Part shown: positions 7,098-17,536 of the stretch, piece by piece | Layout: each line of letters begins with the position of its first letter | Numbering within the stretch: the first letter of the stretch is position 1 | Assembly: GCF_014648595.1 (NCBI RefSeq) | Contig: NZ_BMRK01000014.1 | Span: 89,196 to 153,195 of the forward strand | Direction: 5' to 3' | DNA from: Nocardioides luteus | Lineage (GTDB): Bacteria; Actinomycetota; Actinomycetes; Propionibacteriales; Nocardioidaceae | Length of the DNA: 64,000 nucleotides | Position numbers and translations under genes: made by a program | The notes under the pieces: model-generated | What the model was told of the DNA's origin: nothing | The model's input: the letters and a program-made list of their open reading frames with translations, nothing else | Database searches by the model: none

Positions 7098-10022
7098 TCA
7101 GCTGCAGCCGGAGGTCGAGCCGCAGCCCTCGCAGACGTAGCAGGAGCCGGCGGGGCGCATCTTGGTGCCGCAGGTGAAGCAGAGCGGGCTGTCGATGGCC
7201 ATGCCGCTGATCGACTCGAGCAGCTCGGCGGTGGTGTGCGCGGCAGCCTTCGGGGCCTCCTCGGCCGCGGCCTCGGCGGGTGCCTCCTTGACCTCTGCCT
7301 CGACCGTCTTCGCCTCGGCCTTGCGCTCCGGAGCCGGCTTCTCGACGAGCTCGGCGGCGGTGGTGCCGGTGCCGAGGGGCTCGTAGGAGCCGGTCTCGAG
7401 GTAGCGCTGGCGCTCCTCGGCGGAGTAGATGCCGAGCGCGGAACGGTCCTCGAAGGACATGTAGTCCAGCGCCAGCCGGCGGAAGACGTAGTCCATGAGC
7501 GACTGCGCCATGCGTACGTCCGGGTCGTCGGTCAGGCCGGCGGGCTCGAACTTCAGGTTGGTGAACTTGGAGACGTAGGTCTCCAGGGGCACGCCGTACT
7601 GCAGACCGACGGAGACCGCGATGGAGAAGGCGTCCATGACACCGGCCAGGGTCGAGCCCTGCTTGCCGAGCTTCAGGAAGACCTCACCGAGCTCCCCGTC
7701 CTCGTGCGCACCGGAGGTCATGTAACCCTCGGCGCCACCGACCGTGAAGGAGGTGGTGCGCGAGACGCGGGACTTCGGCAGACGCTTGCGGGTCGGCGCG
7801 TAGATGATCTTCTCGATGATCTTCTCGACGACCTCGGGCTCCACGTCGGCCTCGGCGGCCAGCGCGGTCGCGTCCGGGGTCGAGAGACCCTGGTCCTTCT
7901 TGGCGCCCTCGGACTTGCCGTCGGCCAGCGGCTGACCGACCTTGCAGTTGTCGCGGTAGATCGCGGTGGCCTTCAGGCCGAGCTTCCACGACTCCAGGTA
8001 GACCTGCTCGATGTCCTCGACCGTGGCCGACTCCGGCAGGTTGACGGTCTTGGAGATCGCACCGGAGAGGAACGGCTGGGTGGCCGCCATCATGCGTACG
8101 TGGCCCATCGGCTGCAGCGCACGCTTGCCCATCGCGGTGTCGAAGACCTCGTAGTGCTCCTGGCGCAGGCCGGGGGCGTCGATGACGTGGCCGTGCTCGG
8201 CGATGTAGTCGACGATCGCCTCGATCTGCTCCGGCTGGTAGCCCATCTTCTTCAGGGCCCGCGGGATGACCTGGTTGACGATCTGCATCGAGCCGCCACC
8301 GACGAGCTTCTTGAACTTGACCAGCGAGAAGTCCGGCTCGATGCCGGTGGTGTCGCAGTCCATCATGAAGCCGATGGTGCCGGTTGGCGCGAGCAGCGAG
8401 GCCTGCGCGTTGCGGAAGCCGTTGACCTTGCCGAGGTCGACGACGTCGGACCACACGCGGGTCGCGGCGTCGATGATGTTGCGGTCGACCGGGTTGATCG
8501 AGCGGATCGCGTCGTTGGCGGCCTGGTGCTTGCGCATGACCCGCTGGTGGGCCTCGGCGTTGCGGGCGTAACCGGCGTACGGGCCGACCACGCCGGCCAG
8601 CTCGGCCGAGCGCTTGTAACCGGCGCCGGTCATCAGCGAGGTGATGGCGGCGGCCATGGTGCGGCCACCCTCGGAGTCGTAGCCGAGACCCATCGCCATC
8701 AGCAGCGCGCCGAGGTTGGCGTAACCGATGCCGAGCTGGCGGTAGTCGCGGGTGGTCTCGCCGATCGCCTCGGTCGGGAAGTCGGCGAAGCAGATGGAGA
8801 TGTCCATCGCGGTGAAGACGACCTCGCAGGCCTGCTGGAAACGCACGGCGTCGAAGGTGTCGTCGTCCTTGAGGAACTTCAGCAGGTTCAGCGACGCCAG
8901 GTTGCAGGAGGAGTTGTCCAGCGACATGTACTCCGAGCACGGGTTGGAGCCGGTGATCCGGCCCGTCTCCGGGTTGGTGTGCCAGTCGTTGATGGTGTCG
9001 TCGTACTGCAGGCCCGGGTCGGCGCACTCCCACGCGGCGACCGAGATCTTGCGGAACAGCTCGCGGGCGTCGATCTCCTCGATGACCTCACCGGTCGTAC
9101 GTGCCCGGAGACCGAACTTCTTGCCCTCCTCGACGGCGCGCATGAACTCGTCGGAGACGCGCACGGAGTTGTTGGCGTTCTGGTACTGCACGGACGAGAT
9201 GTCCTTGCCGCCCAGGTCCATGTCGAAGCCGGCGTCGCGCAGCGCGCGGATCTTGTCCTCCTCGCGCGCCTTGGTCTCGACGAACTCCTCGATGTCGGGG
9301 TGGTCGACGTCGAGGACGACCATCTTCGCCGCGCGACGGGTGGCGCCACCGGACTTGATCGTGCCCGCGGAGGCGTCGGCACCGCGCATGAAGGAGACCG
9401 GGCCGGAGGCGGTGCCGCCGGAGGACTTCAGCAGCTCCTTGGAGGAGCGGATGCGGGAGAGGTTGAGGCCGGCACCGGAGCCGCCCTTGAAGATCAGGCC
9501 CTCCTCCTTGTACCAGTTGAGGATCGAGTCCATGGAGTCGTCGACCGAGAGGATGAAGCAGGCCGAGACCTGCTGGGGGGACTCGGTGCCGACGTTGAAC
9601 CAGACCGGCGAGTTGAAGGCGAAGTGCTGGTTGACCAGCAGCCAGGTGAGCTCACGGCCGAAGAGGTCGGCGTCCGCGTCGGAGGCGAAGTAGCCGTTCT
9701 CCTTGCCGGAGGCGACGTAGGTGTTCACGACCCGGTCGATGAGCTGCTTGAGGCTCTGCTCCCGCTTCTCGGTGCCGATCGCACCGCGGAAGTACTTGGT
9801 CGTCACGATCGTCGAGGCGTTGATCGACCAGAAGTCGGGGAACTCCACTCCGGTCTGCTCGAAGACGGTCTCGCCGGTCTTCCAGTTCTTCTGGACGACG
9901 TCGCGACGCTCCCAGGTGATCTCGTCGTAAGGGTGCACGCCCTCGGTGCTGAAGATCCGCTCGATCTTCAACCCGGCGCCCCTCTTCGCCGATGCCTGTG
10001 CCTCTGCTGCCGTGTCTGTCAT
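7098..10022 (-). CDS. nrdJ: Vitamin B12-dependent (class II) ribonucleotide reductase
   Basis: This 974-residue enzyme reduces ribonucleotides to deoxyribonucleotides using adenosylcobalamin, so it needs no oxygen. I chose the ATG at 10022 (MTDTAAEAQASAKRG) because AGGGGGAA lies 5 bases upstream; an in-frame extension to 10145 is not supported. Visible motifs are QQVSACFILS (redox Cys), NPCSEYMSLDNSSCNLAS with the active-site Asn-Cys-Glu, PTGTIGFMMDCDTTGIEPD, and a Cys-rich C-terminus (CFTCGTKMRP, CYVCEGCGS) that re-reduces the active site. An Ala/Glu-rich linker precedes the Cys tail. It follows nrdR on the same strand, 159 bases away, and is probably repressed by NrdR. Confidence 0.97.
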   Translation of the reverse strand: MTDTAAEAQASAKRGAGLKIERIFSTEGVHPYDEITWERRDVVQKNWKTGETVFEQTGVEFPDFWSINASTIVTTKYFRGAIGTEKREQSLKQLIDRVVNTYVASGKENGYFASDADADLFGRELTWLLVNQHFAFNSPVWFNVGTESPQQVSACFILSVDDSMDSILNWYKEEGLIFKGGSGAGLNLSRIRSSKELLKSSGGTASGPVSFMRGADASAGTIKSGGATRRAAKMVVLDVDHPDIEEFVETKAREEDKIRALRDAGFDMDLGGKDISSVQYQNANNSVRVSDEFMRAVEEGKKFGLRARTTGEVIEEIDARELFRKISVAAWECADPGLQYDDTINDWHTNPETGRITGSNPCSEYMSLDNSSCNLASLNLLKFLKDDDTFDAVRFQQACEVVFTAMDISICFADFPTEAIGETTRDYRQLGIGYANLGALLMAMGLGYDSEGGRTMAAAITSLMTGAGYKRSAELAGVVGPYAGYARNAEAHQRVMRKHQAANDAIRSINPVDRNIIDAATRVWSDVVDLGKVNGFRNAQASLLAPTGTIGFMMDCDTTGIEPDFSLVKFKKLVGGGSMQIVNQVIPRALKKMGYQPEQIEAIVDYIAEHGHVIDAPGLRQEHYEVFDTAMGKRALQPMGHVRMMAATQPFLSGAISKTVNLPESATVEDIEQVYLESWKLGLKATAIYRDNCKVGQPLADGKSEGAKKDQGLSTPDATALAAEADVEPEVVEKIIEKIIYAPTRKRLPKSRVSRTTSFTVGGAEGYMTSGAHEDGELGEVFLKLGKQGSTLAGVMDAFSIAVSVGLQYGVPLETYVSKFTNLKFEPAGLTDDPDVRMAQSLMDYVFRRLALDYMSFEDRSALGIYSAEERQRYLETGSYEPLGTGTTAAELVEKPAPERKAEAKTVEAEVKEAPAEAAAEEAPKAAAHTTAELLESISGMAIDSPLCFTCGTKMRPAGSCYVCEGCGSTSGCS

Positions 10023-10181
10023 TTCGTTCCCCCTGTTGTCATCGATCGCTGTGCCGTGCTGCTGGTCGGTGCTGATGGTGGAGTCCTTGCTCTGATCTTC
10101 TGTTTCGCTGTGCCGTTGATAGGCCCGAGCAGGTCGCTTCCCCACGGCCTGCCCGGGCCGGTCTGTGTGATCCGTGAGGAT

Positions 10182-10682
10182 CTAGTCGGTGCCCACCGGT
10201 GCCTCGACCGGATGCTCGGCCTCGAAGTCCTGGACTTCCCGTTCGGTACGCAGCATCTGGATCTCACGCTCGAAGTCGGCCGCCGACTCGAAGGCCCGGT
10301 AGACGCTCGCGAACCGCAGGTAGGCCACCTCGTCGAGCTCGCGCAGCGGCGCGAGGATCGCCAGCCCCACCTCGTGGCTGGGCACCTCGGCCAGTCCCTG
10401 GCTCCGCAGCGTCTGCTCGACCTCCTGGCCGAGGCAGGCGAGCTGGTCCTCGGTGACCGGTCGACCCTTGCACGCCTTGCGTACGCCGTGGACCGCCTTG
10501 TCGCGGCTGAACGGCTCCGCTGCGCCGGAGCGCTTGGCCACCATCAGCTGCATCTGCTCGACGGTCGTGAACCGCTTGCCACACTCCTGGCAGACCCGGC
10601 GACGCCGGATCTGGCCACCGTCCTCGGCCACACGAGAGTCGAGAACCTTGGTGTCGCTGTGTCGGCAGAACGGACAGTGCAC
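10182..10682 (-). CDS. nrdR: Transcriptional repressor NrdR
   Basis: This is a 166-residue protein starting at GTG (10682). The N-terminal zinc ribbon has CPFC (residues 3-6) and CQEC about 25 residues later. It is followed by the ATP-cone ([22 protein letters not shown]) that senses ATP/dATP. NrdR represses ribonucleotide reductase genes by binding paired 16-bp NrdR boxes. Two such boxes lie upstream at 10819-10834 and 10850-10865, so autoregulation together with nrdJ is likely. Length and motifs match the family fully. Confidence 0.97.
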   Translation of the reverse strand: MHCPFCRHSDTKVLDSRVAEDGGQIRRRRVCQECGKRFTTVEQMQLMVAKRSGAAEPFSRDKAVHGVRKACKGRPVTEDQLACLGQEVEQTLRSQGLAEVPSHEVGLAILAPLRELDEVAYLRFASVYRAFESAADFEREIQMLRTEREVQDFEAEHPVEAPVGTD

Positions 10683-10706
10683 GGTCGAGCCCCTCTCGTG
10701 AAGCCT

Positions 10707-10835
10707 TGTGGATCCAGGCCGTCTCGATGACCGCCCGAGCCTGTGGAACCTGTGGATATGAGCGTGAGTCCCTGTGGAACAACACCCCCGCCGCTGTGGG
10801 TCATCCCTCTGTTCATGTGAACTATATGTGGATAA
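10707..10835 (+). promoter_or_regulatory. Cluster of DnaA-box-like TGTGGA motifs upstream of nrdR
   Basis: TGTGGA occurs at 10707, 10742, 10751, 10773 and 10827, and TGTGGG at 10795, all in the same orientation. The one at 10827-10835 is the perfect DnaA box TGTGGATAA and overlaps the proximal NrdR box. TGTGGATAT at 10751 is one base off. DnaA control of nrd operons is known in other bacteria; here it is inferred. Confidence 0.4.
10819..10834 (-). promoter_or_regulatory. NrdR box (proximal)
   Basis: Read on the minus strand, TATCCACATATAGTTC fits the NrdR-box core CwAtATcTwG at eight of ten positions, counting the loosely conserved t and c positions as mismatched. It starts about 137 bases upstream of the nrdR GTG and exactly 31 bases from the second box. 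That spacing matches the roughly three helical turns known for NrdR box pairs. Confidence 0.7.
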
Positions 10836-10849
10836 CTACAGCGGTGTAA

Positions 10850-10865
10850 CTACTAGATGTAGTGG
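10850..10865 (-). promoter_or_regulatory. NrdR box (distal)
   Basis: On the minus strand CCACTACATCTAGTAG matches the NrdR-box core CwAtATcTwG at all positions except the weak t. It is also an imperfect palindrome (CTAC/GTAG arms). Together with the box 31 bases away it forms the canonical tandem NrdR operator for nrdR-nrdJ. Confidence 0.75.
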
Positions 10866-10991
10866 TAACCGTACGCCCGCCCCTCACCCGATGCAAGCGA
10901 GCGCCGCGTTTCCCCGTGTGCCCGGCGTGTCGCCGCTCAAACCGCGAAAGATTCCGGTTCGGCGGCGCCCGAGTGGCCCGGATGGGTAAGA

Positions 10992-12119
10992 ATGGGGCCC
11001 GTGACGAACATCTCCGGAGGAAATCGCGTCGGGTCGCGGAGAGGCACGCGCCCCAGAAGCGGTCCCCGGCCACCCTTCATCCTGCCTGCGATCCTGACGC
11101 TGGCCTTCCTGATCGCCTGGGGAGTGCTCGTGTGGGTCGCCGTCGGTTTCGGGGCCGACGCACGGGGAGGCGATTCCGGCGCCTGGGCGAAGCTCGCCAT
11201 CGCGGCCGTCGTTGCAGTCGCCTGCCTCTTCTTGACCTTCACCTTCGCCGGAAAGGCCTGGCGGGCCTTCACCGGCGCCACCCCACCACCCGCCGACGAC
11301 TACACCGGCAGCCACGCCAACGCGTACGTCGAGGAGCAGGACTACTCCGACCAGGGGTACGTCGACCAGCCCTACGGCGAGCAGCCCTTTGCGGACCACG
11401 GCTATGCCGACCAGGGCTACGCGGACTCCGCCTACCCCGAGCAGGGATATGCGGACCAGGAATACTACGGCAGCGGCACCGGCTCCTACGGCTACGACGA
11501 CACCGGCTACGGCCGACACAGCTCCGACACCGGGAGCCAGCCGCCCTACGACACCGGCAGCCAGCCGCCGTACGGCGACACCAGCAACCGGTCGGCCTAC
11601 ACCGACACCGGCTCGCAGTCGCCATACGGCTACACCGGCAGCCGCTCGGACTTCGGCACCACCGGAAGTCGTGCAGACTTCGGCACCACGGGCAGCCGGG
11701 CCGCCTACGGCGCACCGACCTACCAGCCGCCGACCTCCCCGCCGCCGGCCACGTCGCCCTACTACTCGAGCCCGCAGACCCCGCCCTCGACCCCGCCCTC
11801 GACACCCGCCTCGACACCGGCACCCAGCCGGCAGTCGTACGGCTCGCAGGGCTTCGGGACGGACAGCTACCCGACCCAGCAGGCCACCGGCTCGTCGGGC
11901 TACCAGTCCGGCGCCTACCAGACGCCGAGCGGTTACGGGCAGACCGGTTCGCGAGCACGGCTCACCCAGGACCCGGCAGCGACCCAGGCGATGCCCGCTC
12001 AGCGGCAGCCTCAGGACGCGTCCGCTCAGCCGGACGAGGAGTGGCCGCCACGGCACAACGCCCGCAACAAGCAGTGGCCTCCGGCCGAGCCGGACAGCCC
12101 CTACCGGGGTCGTCACTGA
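10992..12119 (+). CDS. Membrane protein with two transmembrane segments and a Tyr/Gly/Ser/Thr-rich low-complexity tail
   Basis: This is a 375-residue protein. An Arg-rich N-terminus precedes two hydrophobic helices (residues about 29-53 and 66-86). After residue 97 it becomes a disordered tail with repeated YxDQGY, YGEQ and DTGSQPPY-like units, then GTTGSR repeats and Pro/Ser/Thr-rich stretches. The ATG at 10992 is used; the GTG four codons later is an alternative. The tail is probably cytoplasmic or extracellular depending on topology, which the sequence does not settle. No catalytic motif is present. A strong hairpin at 12168-12207 follows the stop. It lies between the nrdR and lexA regions and is read divergently from nrdR. 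Confidence 0.8.
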   Translation: MGPVTNISGGNRVGSRRGTRPRSGPRPPFILPAILTLAFLIAWGVLVWVAVGFGADARGGDSGAWAKLAIAAVVAVACLFLTFTFAGKAWRAFTGATPPPADDYTGSHANAYVEEQDYSDQGYVDQPYGEQPFADHGYADQGYADSAYPEQGYADQEYYGSGTGSYGYDDTGYGRHSSDTGSQPPYDTGSQPPYGDTSNRSAYTDTGSQSPYGYTGSRSDFGTTGSRADFGTTGSRAAYGAPTYQPPTSPPPATSPYYSSPQTPPSTPPSTPASTPAPSRQSYGSQGFGTDSYPTQQATGSSGYQSGAYQTPSGYGQTGSRARLTQDPAATQAMPAQRQPQDASAQPDEEWPPRHNARNKQWPPAEPDSPYRGRH

Positions 12120-12167
12120 CCCGAGCCCGGCCCTGGACAAGGCCCTGGACAAGGCCCTGAGAACAGC

Positions 12168-12207
12168 GAGAGTGCTGCAGACGCTTCCCATCGTCTGCAG
12201 CACTCTC
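12168..12207. terminator. Terminator hairpin between convergent genes
   Basis: A perfect 16-bp stem (12168-12183 with 12192-12207) closes an 8-base loop. It lies after the Tyr-rich membrane protein (stop 12119) and before the end of the LysM gene (12269), so it can serve both converging transcripts. Confidence 0.8.
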
Positions 12208-12268
12208 ACTTTCCCCGGTAGCCGGCCGCCAGGGTCGAAGGAGCAGCCGGACATCTGTGTGGCGCCGC

Positions 12269-12655
12269 CTACGGCGCGGTCGGGATGATCAGGGTCTGCC
12301 CGGCCACGAGCATCGAGGACTCGAGGCTGTTGAGCTCCTTGATCGTCTGCTCCATCTCACGAATAGAGGCGTCAGTGCCTTCGATGGCCTCCGCGGAGAT
12401 GTCCCAGAGCGTGTCGCCATCGCCGACGACCATCGTGTGGGCGGCGGACCCGGTGCCTCGAAATCCAGCGTCGTCACCGTCTCCCGCCGCGAAGGCGACG
12501 CGAGCACCGATCAGCGCGATCCCGAAGAGCACGACGAGCGCAAATGCGAACACGACGACCCGCCCGCGGCGGGTGAGCCGCACCGTCGAGCGTCGCTCCT
12601 CCCGGACAGGGCGGGGCGGCTCGGCAACGGGCAGCACATGGACTGTTGCACTCAT
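12269..12655 (-). CDS. LysM-domain cell-envelope protein, ChiZ (Rv2719c)-like SOS gene
   Basis: This is a 128-residue protein. The ATG at 12655 has GGAGG 7 bases upstream; a longer in-frame start is not supported. There is a cytoplasmic basic N-terminus, one transmembrane helix (VVVFAFALVVLFGIALIGARV, quoted here only by its ends at residues about 33-53), then a LysM domain (VGDGDTLWDISAEAIEGT ... GQTLIIP) outside the membrane that binds peptidoglycan. Mycobacterial ChiZ (Rv2719c), with the same layout, is divergent from lexA and SOS-induced to slow cell division. Position and LexA-like boxes in the shared intergenic region support the same role here. Confidence 0.8.
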   Translation of the reverse strand: MSATVHVLPVAEPPRPVREERRSTVRLTRRGRVVVFAFALVVLFGIALIGARVAFAAGDGDDAGFRGTGSAAHTMVVGDGDTLWDISAEAIEGTDASIREMEQTIKELNSLESSMLVAGQTLIIPTAP

Positions 12656-12680
12656 CTCACGGCCTCCATCACTCTCGGCT

Positions 12681-12694
12681 CGATCACGTGTTCG
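12681..12694. promoter_or_regulatory. LexA (SOS) box 1
   Basis: CGATCACGTGTTCG matches the actinobacterial LexA box CGAACRNRYGTTCG with one mismatch. It lies 25 bases upstream of the LysM gene start. Confidence 0.7.
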
Positions 12695-12696
12695 AT

Positions 12697-12710
12697 CGAG
12701 CACATGTTCG
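12697..12710. promoter_or_regulatory. LexA (SOS) box 2
   Basis: CGAGCACATGTTCG matches CGAACRNRYGTTCG with one mismatch and starts 16 bases after box 1. Confidence 0.7.
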
Positions 12711-12715
12711 AAGGT

Positions 12716-12729
12716 AGATCACGTGTTCG
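12716..12729. promoter_or_regulatory. LexA (SOS) box 3
   Basis: AGATCACGTGTTCG matches CGAACRNRYGTTCG with two mismatches in the left arm and starts 19 bases after box 2. Confidence 0.55.
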
Positions 12730-12788
12730 AACAACGCAAGTAGGCCGCCCAAGAATTTTCGAACGCCGACACGCCCCCTCGACGAGAT

Positions 12789-12802
12789 CGAACAGATGTT
12801 TG
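12789..12802. promoter_or_regulatory. LexA (SOS) box 4, lexA side
   Basis: CGAACAGATGTTTG matches CGAACRNRYGTTCG with one mismatch. It ends 33 bases before the lexA ATG, so it is placed for autorepression. Confidence 0.7.
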
Positions 12803-12835
12803 ATGTAGTGGTGCCAGAGGGACTAATGTGGTGAC

Positions 12836-13603
12836 ATGACCACGCAGAAGACAGGCACCGGATCAGGCGGTTCGAAGAAGAGCCGCGTCCGCGAGCTGCC
12901 CGACGGGCCGCCGGACGCGACCGGGCTCACGCCACGTCAGCAGCGCATCCTCGCTCACCTGCGCGACAGCATCGAGCAGCGCGGTTACCCGCCCAGCATG
13001 CGCGAGATCGGCGCGGCGGTCGGCCTGACCAGCACGAGCAGCGTCGCCCACCAGCTCCGCGCGCTGGAGCAGCGTGGTCTGATCCGCAAGGACCCGAAGC
13101 GGCCCCGCGCCCTCGAGGTCTTCCTCCCGGAGGTGATGGCCCACCGCAAGGCCATGTCCGGTGAGGAGAGCGAGTCGACCGTGACCGCCGAGGCCGACGT
13201 CAACCCCAACCCCGACGCCACCATGGTCCCCCTGGTCGGCCGCATCGCCGCCGGTGGCCCGATCCTGGCCGAGGAGACCTCGAGCCAGCAGAGCGTCGAG
13301 GACGTCTTCCCGCTGCCGAAGCAGCTGGTCGGCAACGGCGACCTCTTCCTGCTCTCGGTCTCCGGTGACTCGATGGTCGACGCCGCCATCTGCGACGGCG
13401 ACTTCGTGGTCGTGCGTCAGCAGCCCACCGCGGAGAACGGCGAGATCGTGGCCGCCCTGATCGACGGCGAGGCGACGGTCAAGACCCTCTCCCGCAAGGA
13501 CGGCAAGGTGTGGCTGCTGCCGCACAACCCGGCGTACGAGCCGATCGACGGCACCCACGCGACCATCCTCGGCAAGGTGACGGCGGTCCTGCGCAGCCTC
13601 TGA
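12836..13603 (+). CDS. lexA: LexA repressor, SOS regulator
   Basis: This is a 255-residue protein. The N-terminal winged helix ([14 protein letters not shown] to [15 protein letters not shown], residues 31-95) binds SOS boxes. An acidic linker follows. The C-terminal protease has the self-cleavage site Ala139-Gly140 in RIAAGGP, nucleophile Ser179 in SGDSM and general base Lys216 in ATVKTLSR. After DNA damage RecA filaments trigger self-cleavage. The linker and N-terminal extension make it longer than E. coli LexA, as in other actinobacteria. It is divergent from the ChiZ-like gene and followed by a hairpin terminator. Confidence 0.98.
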   Translation: MTTQKTGTGSGGSKKSRVRELPDGPPDATGLTPRQQRILAHLRDSIEQRGYPPSMREIGAAVGLTSTSSVAHQLRALEQRGLIRKDPKRPRALEVFLPEVMAHRKAMSGEESESTVTAEADVNPNPDATMVPLVGRIAAGGPILAEETSSQQSVEDVFPLPKQLVGNGDLFLLSVSGDSMVDAAICDGDFVVVRQQPTAENGEIVAALIDGEATVKTLSRKDGKVWLLPHNPAYEPIDGTHATILGKVTAVLRSL

Positions 13604-13624
13604 CCGCTCCCGACTCTGCGTGAT

Positions 13625-13660
13625 CGCAGCCGCCGGCCCTCGAAGGGGTCGGCGGCTGCG
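13625..13660 (+). terminator. Terminator of lexA
   Basis: An 11-bp GC-rich stem (13625-13635 with 13650-13660) is extended by a CCCT/AGGG inner stem and followed by TCGTTT. It starts 22 bases after the lexA stop. Confidence 0.8.
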
Positions 13661-13806
13661 TCGTTTCGTGGAACGCGGCAACCGCACGCAACCAGGCCCG
13701 TCCCACCGCCGATCGAGTCTCGGGCACGTCTAGGCGTTTCACCGGTGCGGCCGCCTCGGGTGCGCTTAGACTGCCTGGGTCTGCCATCCCGAACGTCTGG
13801 TACCTC

Positions 13807-15363
13807 ATGCGAAACATTGCCCGCCGGATCAACCGCACACAACGCTCGCTCGTCTTGATCGCAGGCATGGTCGTGGCCACATTCGCCGCCACCATGCCGG
13901 CCACCGGCGCATCGCCGGAGACCTCGGTGCGCGCCGGCGGTGACACCAGTGCCGAGCAGCCGGTGACCGAGAAGGCCGCTCGCGAGGCGCTCGAGGTGGC
14001 CAAGAAGATCAAGCGCACCCAGTCGGTGCGCGGCTCACGCCAGGTCGTGCCCGGACGTCACGTCGCCGGCCGTCCCGACGCGACCCTCGCGCTGACCGAC
14101 CTGTGGAACGCCAAGGACTCTCTGGACGGCTCCGGCAAGGCGGCCGCTCGCGAGCTCCTCGCCCGCCCGCGCGCCGCCACCCAGACCTGCAGCGACGTCG
14201 TCTGCGTCCACTACACGCCTGGCAAGGGCGGCAACCGGGCCACCGTCGCGTACGCAGCGCAGGTCCGTGACGTGGTCACCAAGGTCCATAACGTCTACGT
14301 ACGTTCCGGCTATCGCAAGCCGGCGGCCGACCAGGCGGTCACCCCGGGCAAGGTCGACATCTACCTGGAGAACCTCTACGACGAGGGCTACTACGGCTAC
14401 TGCGCCCCGGAGACCAAGGTCTCCAAGACGGCCGCGACGGCGTACTGCGTCCTGGACAACGACTACGCCGCCAGCGAGTACGGCTCGATGAACACGCCCA
14501 CCGAGAATCTCCGGGTGACCGCGGCCCACGAGTACTTCCACGCGGTGCAGTTCGCCTACGACGCCGGCGAGGACCGCTGGCTGATGGAGTCCACGGCGAC
14601 CTGGGTCGAGGACGAGGTCTACGACAGCATCAACGACAACCGGCAATACCTGGCCTACGGCCAGCTCGAGGACCAGCGCAAGCCGCTGGACAACTCCAAC
14701 GCCTCCAACCTCGGCATCTACGGCAACTGGATCTTCTTCCGCTACCTCTCCGAGCGCTTCACCAAGAAGCGCGGTGACCTGCCCGAGGTGATCCTCGGCA
14801 TCTGGAACCGCGCTCCGTCGACCTACTCCACCGCCGCGATCCGTAAGTCGCTGGCTGCTCGCGGAACCACGCTGAAGACGCAGTACGCCCGGTTCGCCGC
14901 CGCCAACCTGGCCCCGTCGAAGAGCTACAGCGAGGGTCGTGCCTACTACCCGCCGGTCTACGACGGCCGCACCGTGCTGCGCGCCAAGAAGCAGACCGTC
15001 AAGGGCAAGCACACCCTCAAGCACCTCACCTACGCCTCCCAGCGCCTGGTCCCCAAGAAGGTCGGCAAGGGCTGGAAGCTGAAGGTGAAGGTCGACGTCG
15101 CCCGCCCGGCCGCCAACACCGCCGTTGTCACCGTCTTCCGCACCGACGGCACCCGCGGCGTCTACTACCTCAAGCCCAACAAGAGCGGCGTCGCCTCCAA
15201 GACCATCAAGGGCTTCTCCTCCAAGCGCATCCGCAAGGTCGAGGTCACCTTCGCCAACGCCAGCAGCAACTTCAAGTGTGGCAAGGGCACCGCCTTCTCC
15301 TGCCGTGGCGTCGCCTCGCCCGACAAGGCCACCCACCGGTGGTCGGCGAAGGTCTATCGCTGA
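13807..15363 (+). CDS. Secreted MXAN_6640-family putative metalloprotease
   Basis: This is a 518-residue protein. A Sec signal peptide (basic residues 1-13, hydrophobic 14-30, then PATGASP) indicates export. The catalytic region contains H241-E242-Y-F-H245 (TAAHEYFHAVQFAYD), followed by WLMESTATWVEDEV, a pattern of the MXAN_6640-type putative metalloproteases. Two Cys pairs (TCSDVVC; near residues 199 and 214) suggest disulfides. The last 130 residues are Lys-rich and beta-stranded, probably a surface or substrate-binding domain. It stands alone, followed by a large palindrome. Confidence 0.85.
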   Translation: MRNIARRINRTQRSLVLIAGMVVATFAATMPATGASPETSVRAGGDTSAEQPVTEKAAREALEVAKKIKRTQSVRGSRQVVPGRHVAGRPDATLALTDLWNAKDSLDGSGKAAARELLARPRAATQTCSDVVCVHYTPGKGGNRATVAYAAQVRDVVTKVHNVYVRSGYRKPAADQAVTPGKVDIYLENLYDEGYYGYCAPETKVSKTAATAYCVLDNDYAASEYGSMNTPTENLRVTAAHEYFHAVQFAYDAGEDRWLMESTATWVEDEVYDSINDNRQYLAYGQLEDQRKPLDNSNASNLGIYGNWIFFRYLSERFTKKRGDLPEVILGIWNRAPSTYSTAAIRKSLAARGTTLKTQYARFAAANLAPSKSYSEGRAYYPPVYDGRTVLRAKKQTVKGKHTLKHLTYASQRLVPKKVGKGWKLKVKVDVARPAANTAVVTVFRTDGTRGVYYLKPNKSGVASKTIKGFSSKRIRKVEVTFANASSNFKCGKGTAFSCRGVASPDKATHRWSAKVYR

Positions 15364-15382
15364 GGGGCTGAGTCCCAGGGGC

Positions 15383-15414
15383 CCAGGGATACCCGGTCGA
15401 CCGGGTATCCCTGG
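15383..15414. terminator. 32-nt perfect palindrome, probable terminator
   Basis: The 32 bases are exactly self-complementary around the central TCGA, giving a 14-bp stem with a 4-base loop. It begins 20 bases after the protease stop and faces the end of the dinG-like gene, so it can terminate either transcript. Confidence 0.75.
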
Positions 15415-15415
15415 A

Positions 15416-15463
15416 CTTGACGGGCACTGAAACACCCGACAAGTCCACAAAGTGCCCGTCAAG
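15416..15463. repeat. Inverted repeat with 13-bp arms
   Basis: CTTGACGGGCACT (15416-15428) and AGTGCCCGTCAAG (15451-15463) are exact inverted copies separated by 22 bases. Together with the adjacent palindrome this makes two consecutive hairpins between convergent genes; it is probably part of a bidirectional terminator. Confidence 0.65.
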
Positions 15464-15531
15464 CACGCCGAAACGTCTCACCATGCGGTCACACCCGGGC
15501 AGCGAAGAACCCCCGCCCCGAGGTCGTCGGC

Positions 15532-17526
<1,995 letters not shown>

Positions 17527-17536
17527 TCGGGCAACC

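Noticed and set aside
10023-10181. Possible cobalamin riboswitch before nrdJ
   Set aside because: No B12-box-like sequence or matching stems were seen; NrdR boxes upstream of nrdR explain control better.
7236-10730. Very long open frame on the plus strand opposite nrdJ and nrdR
   Set aside because: It is the antisense shadow of two certain genes; high GC keeps antisense frames open. It has no family-like sequence and only Val/Leu/Gly/Arg-rich composition.
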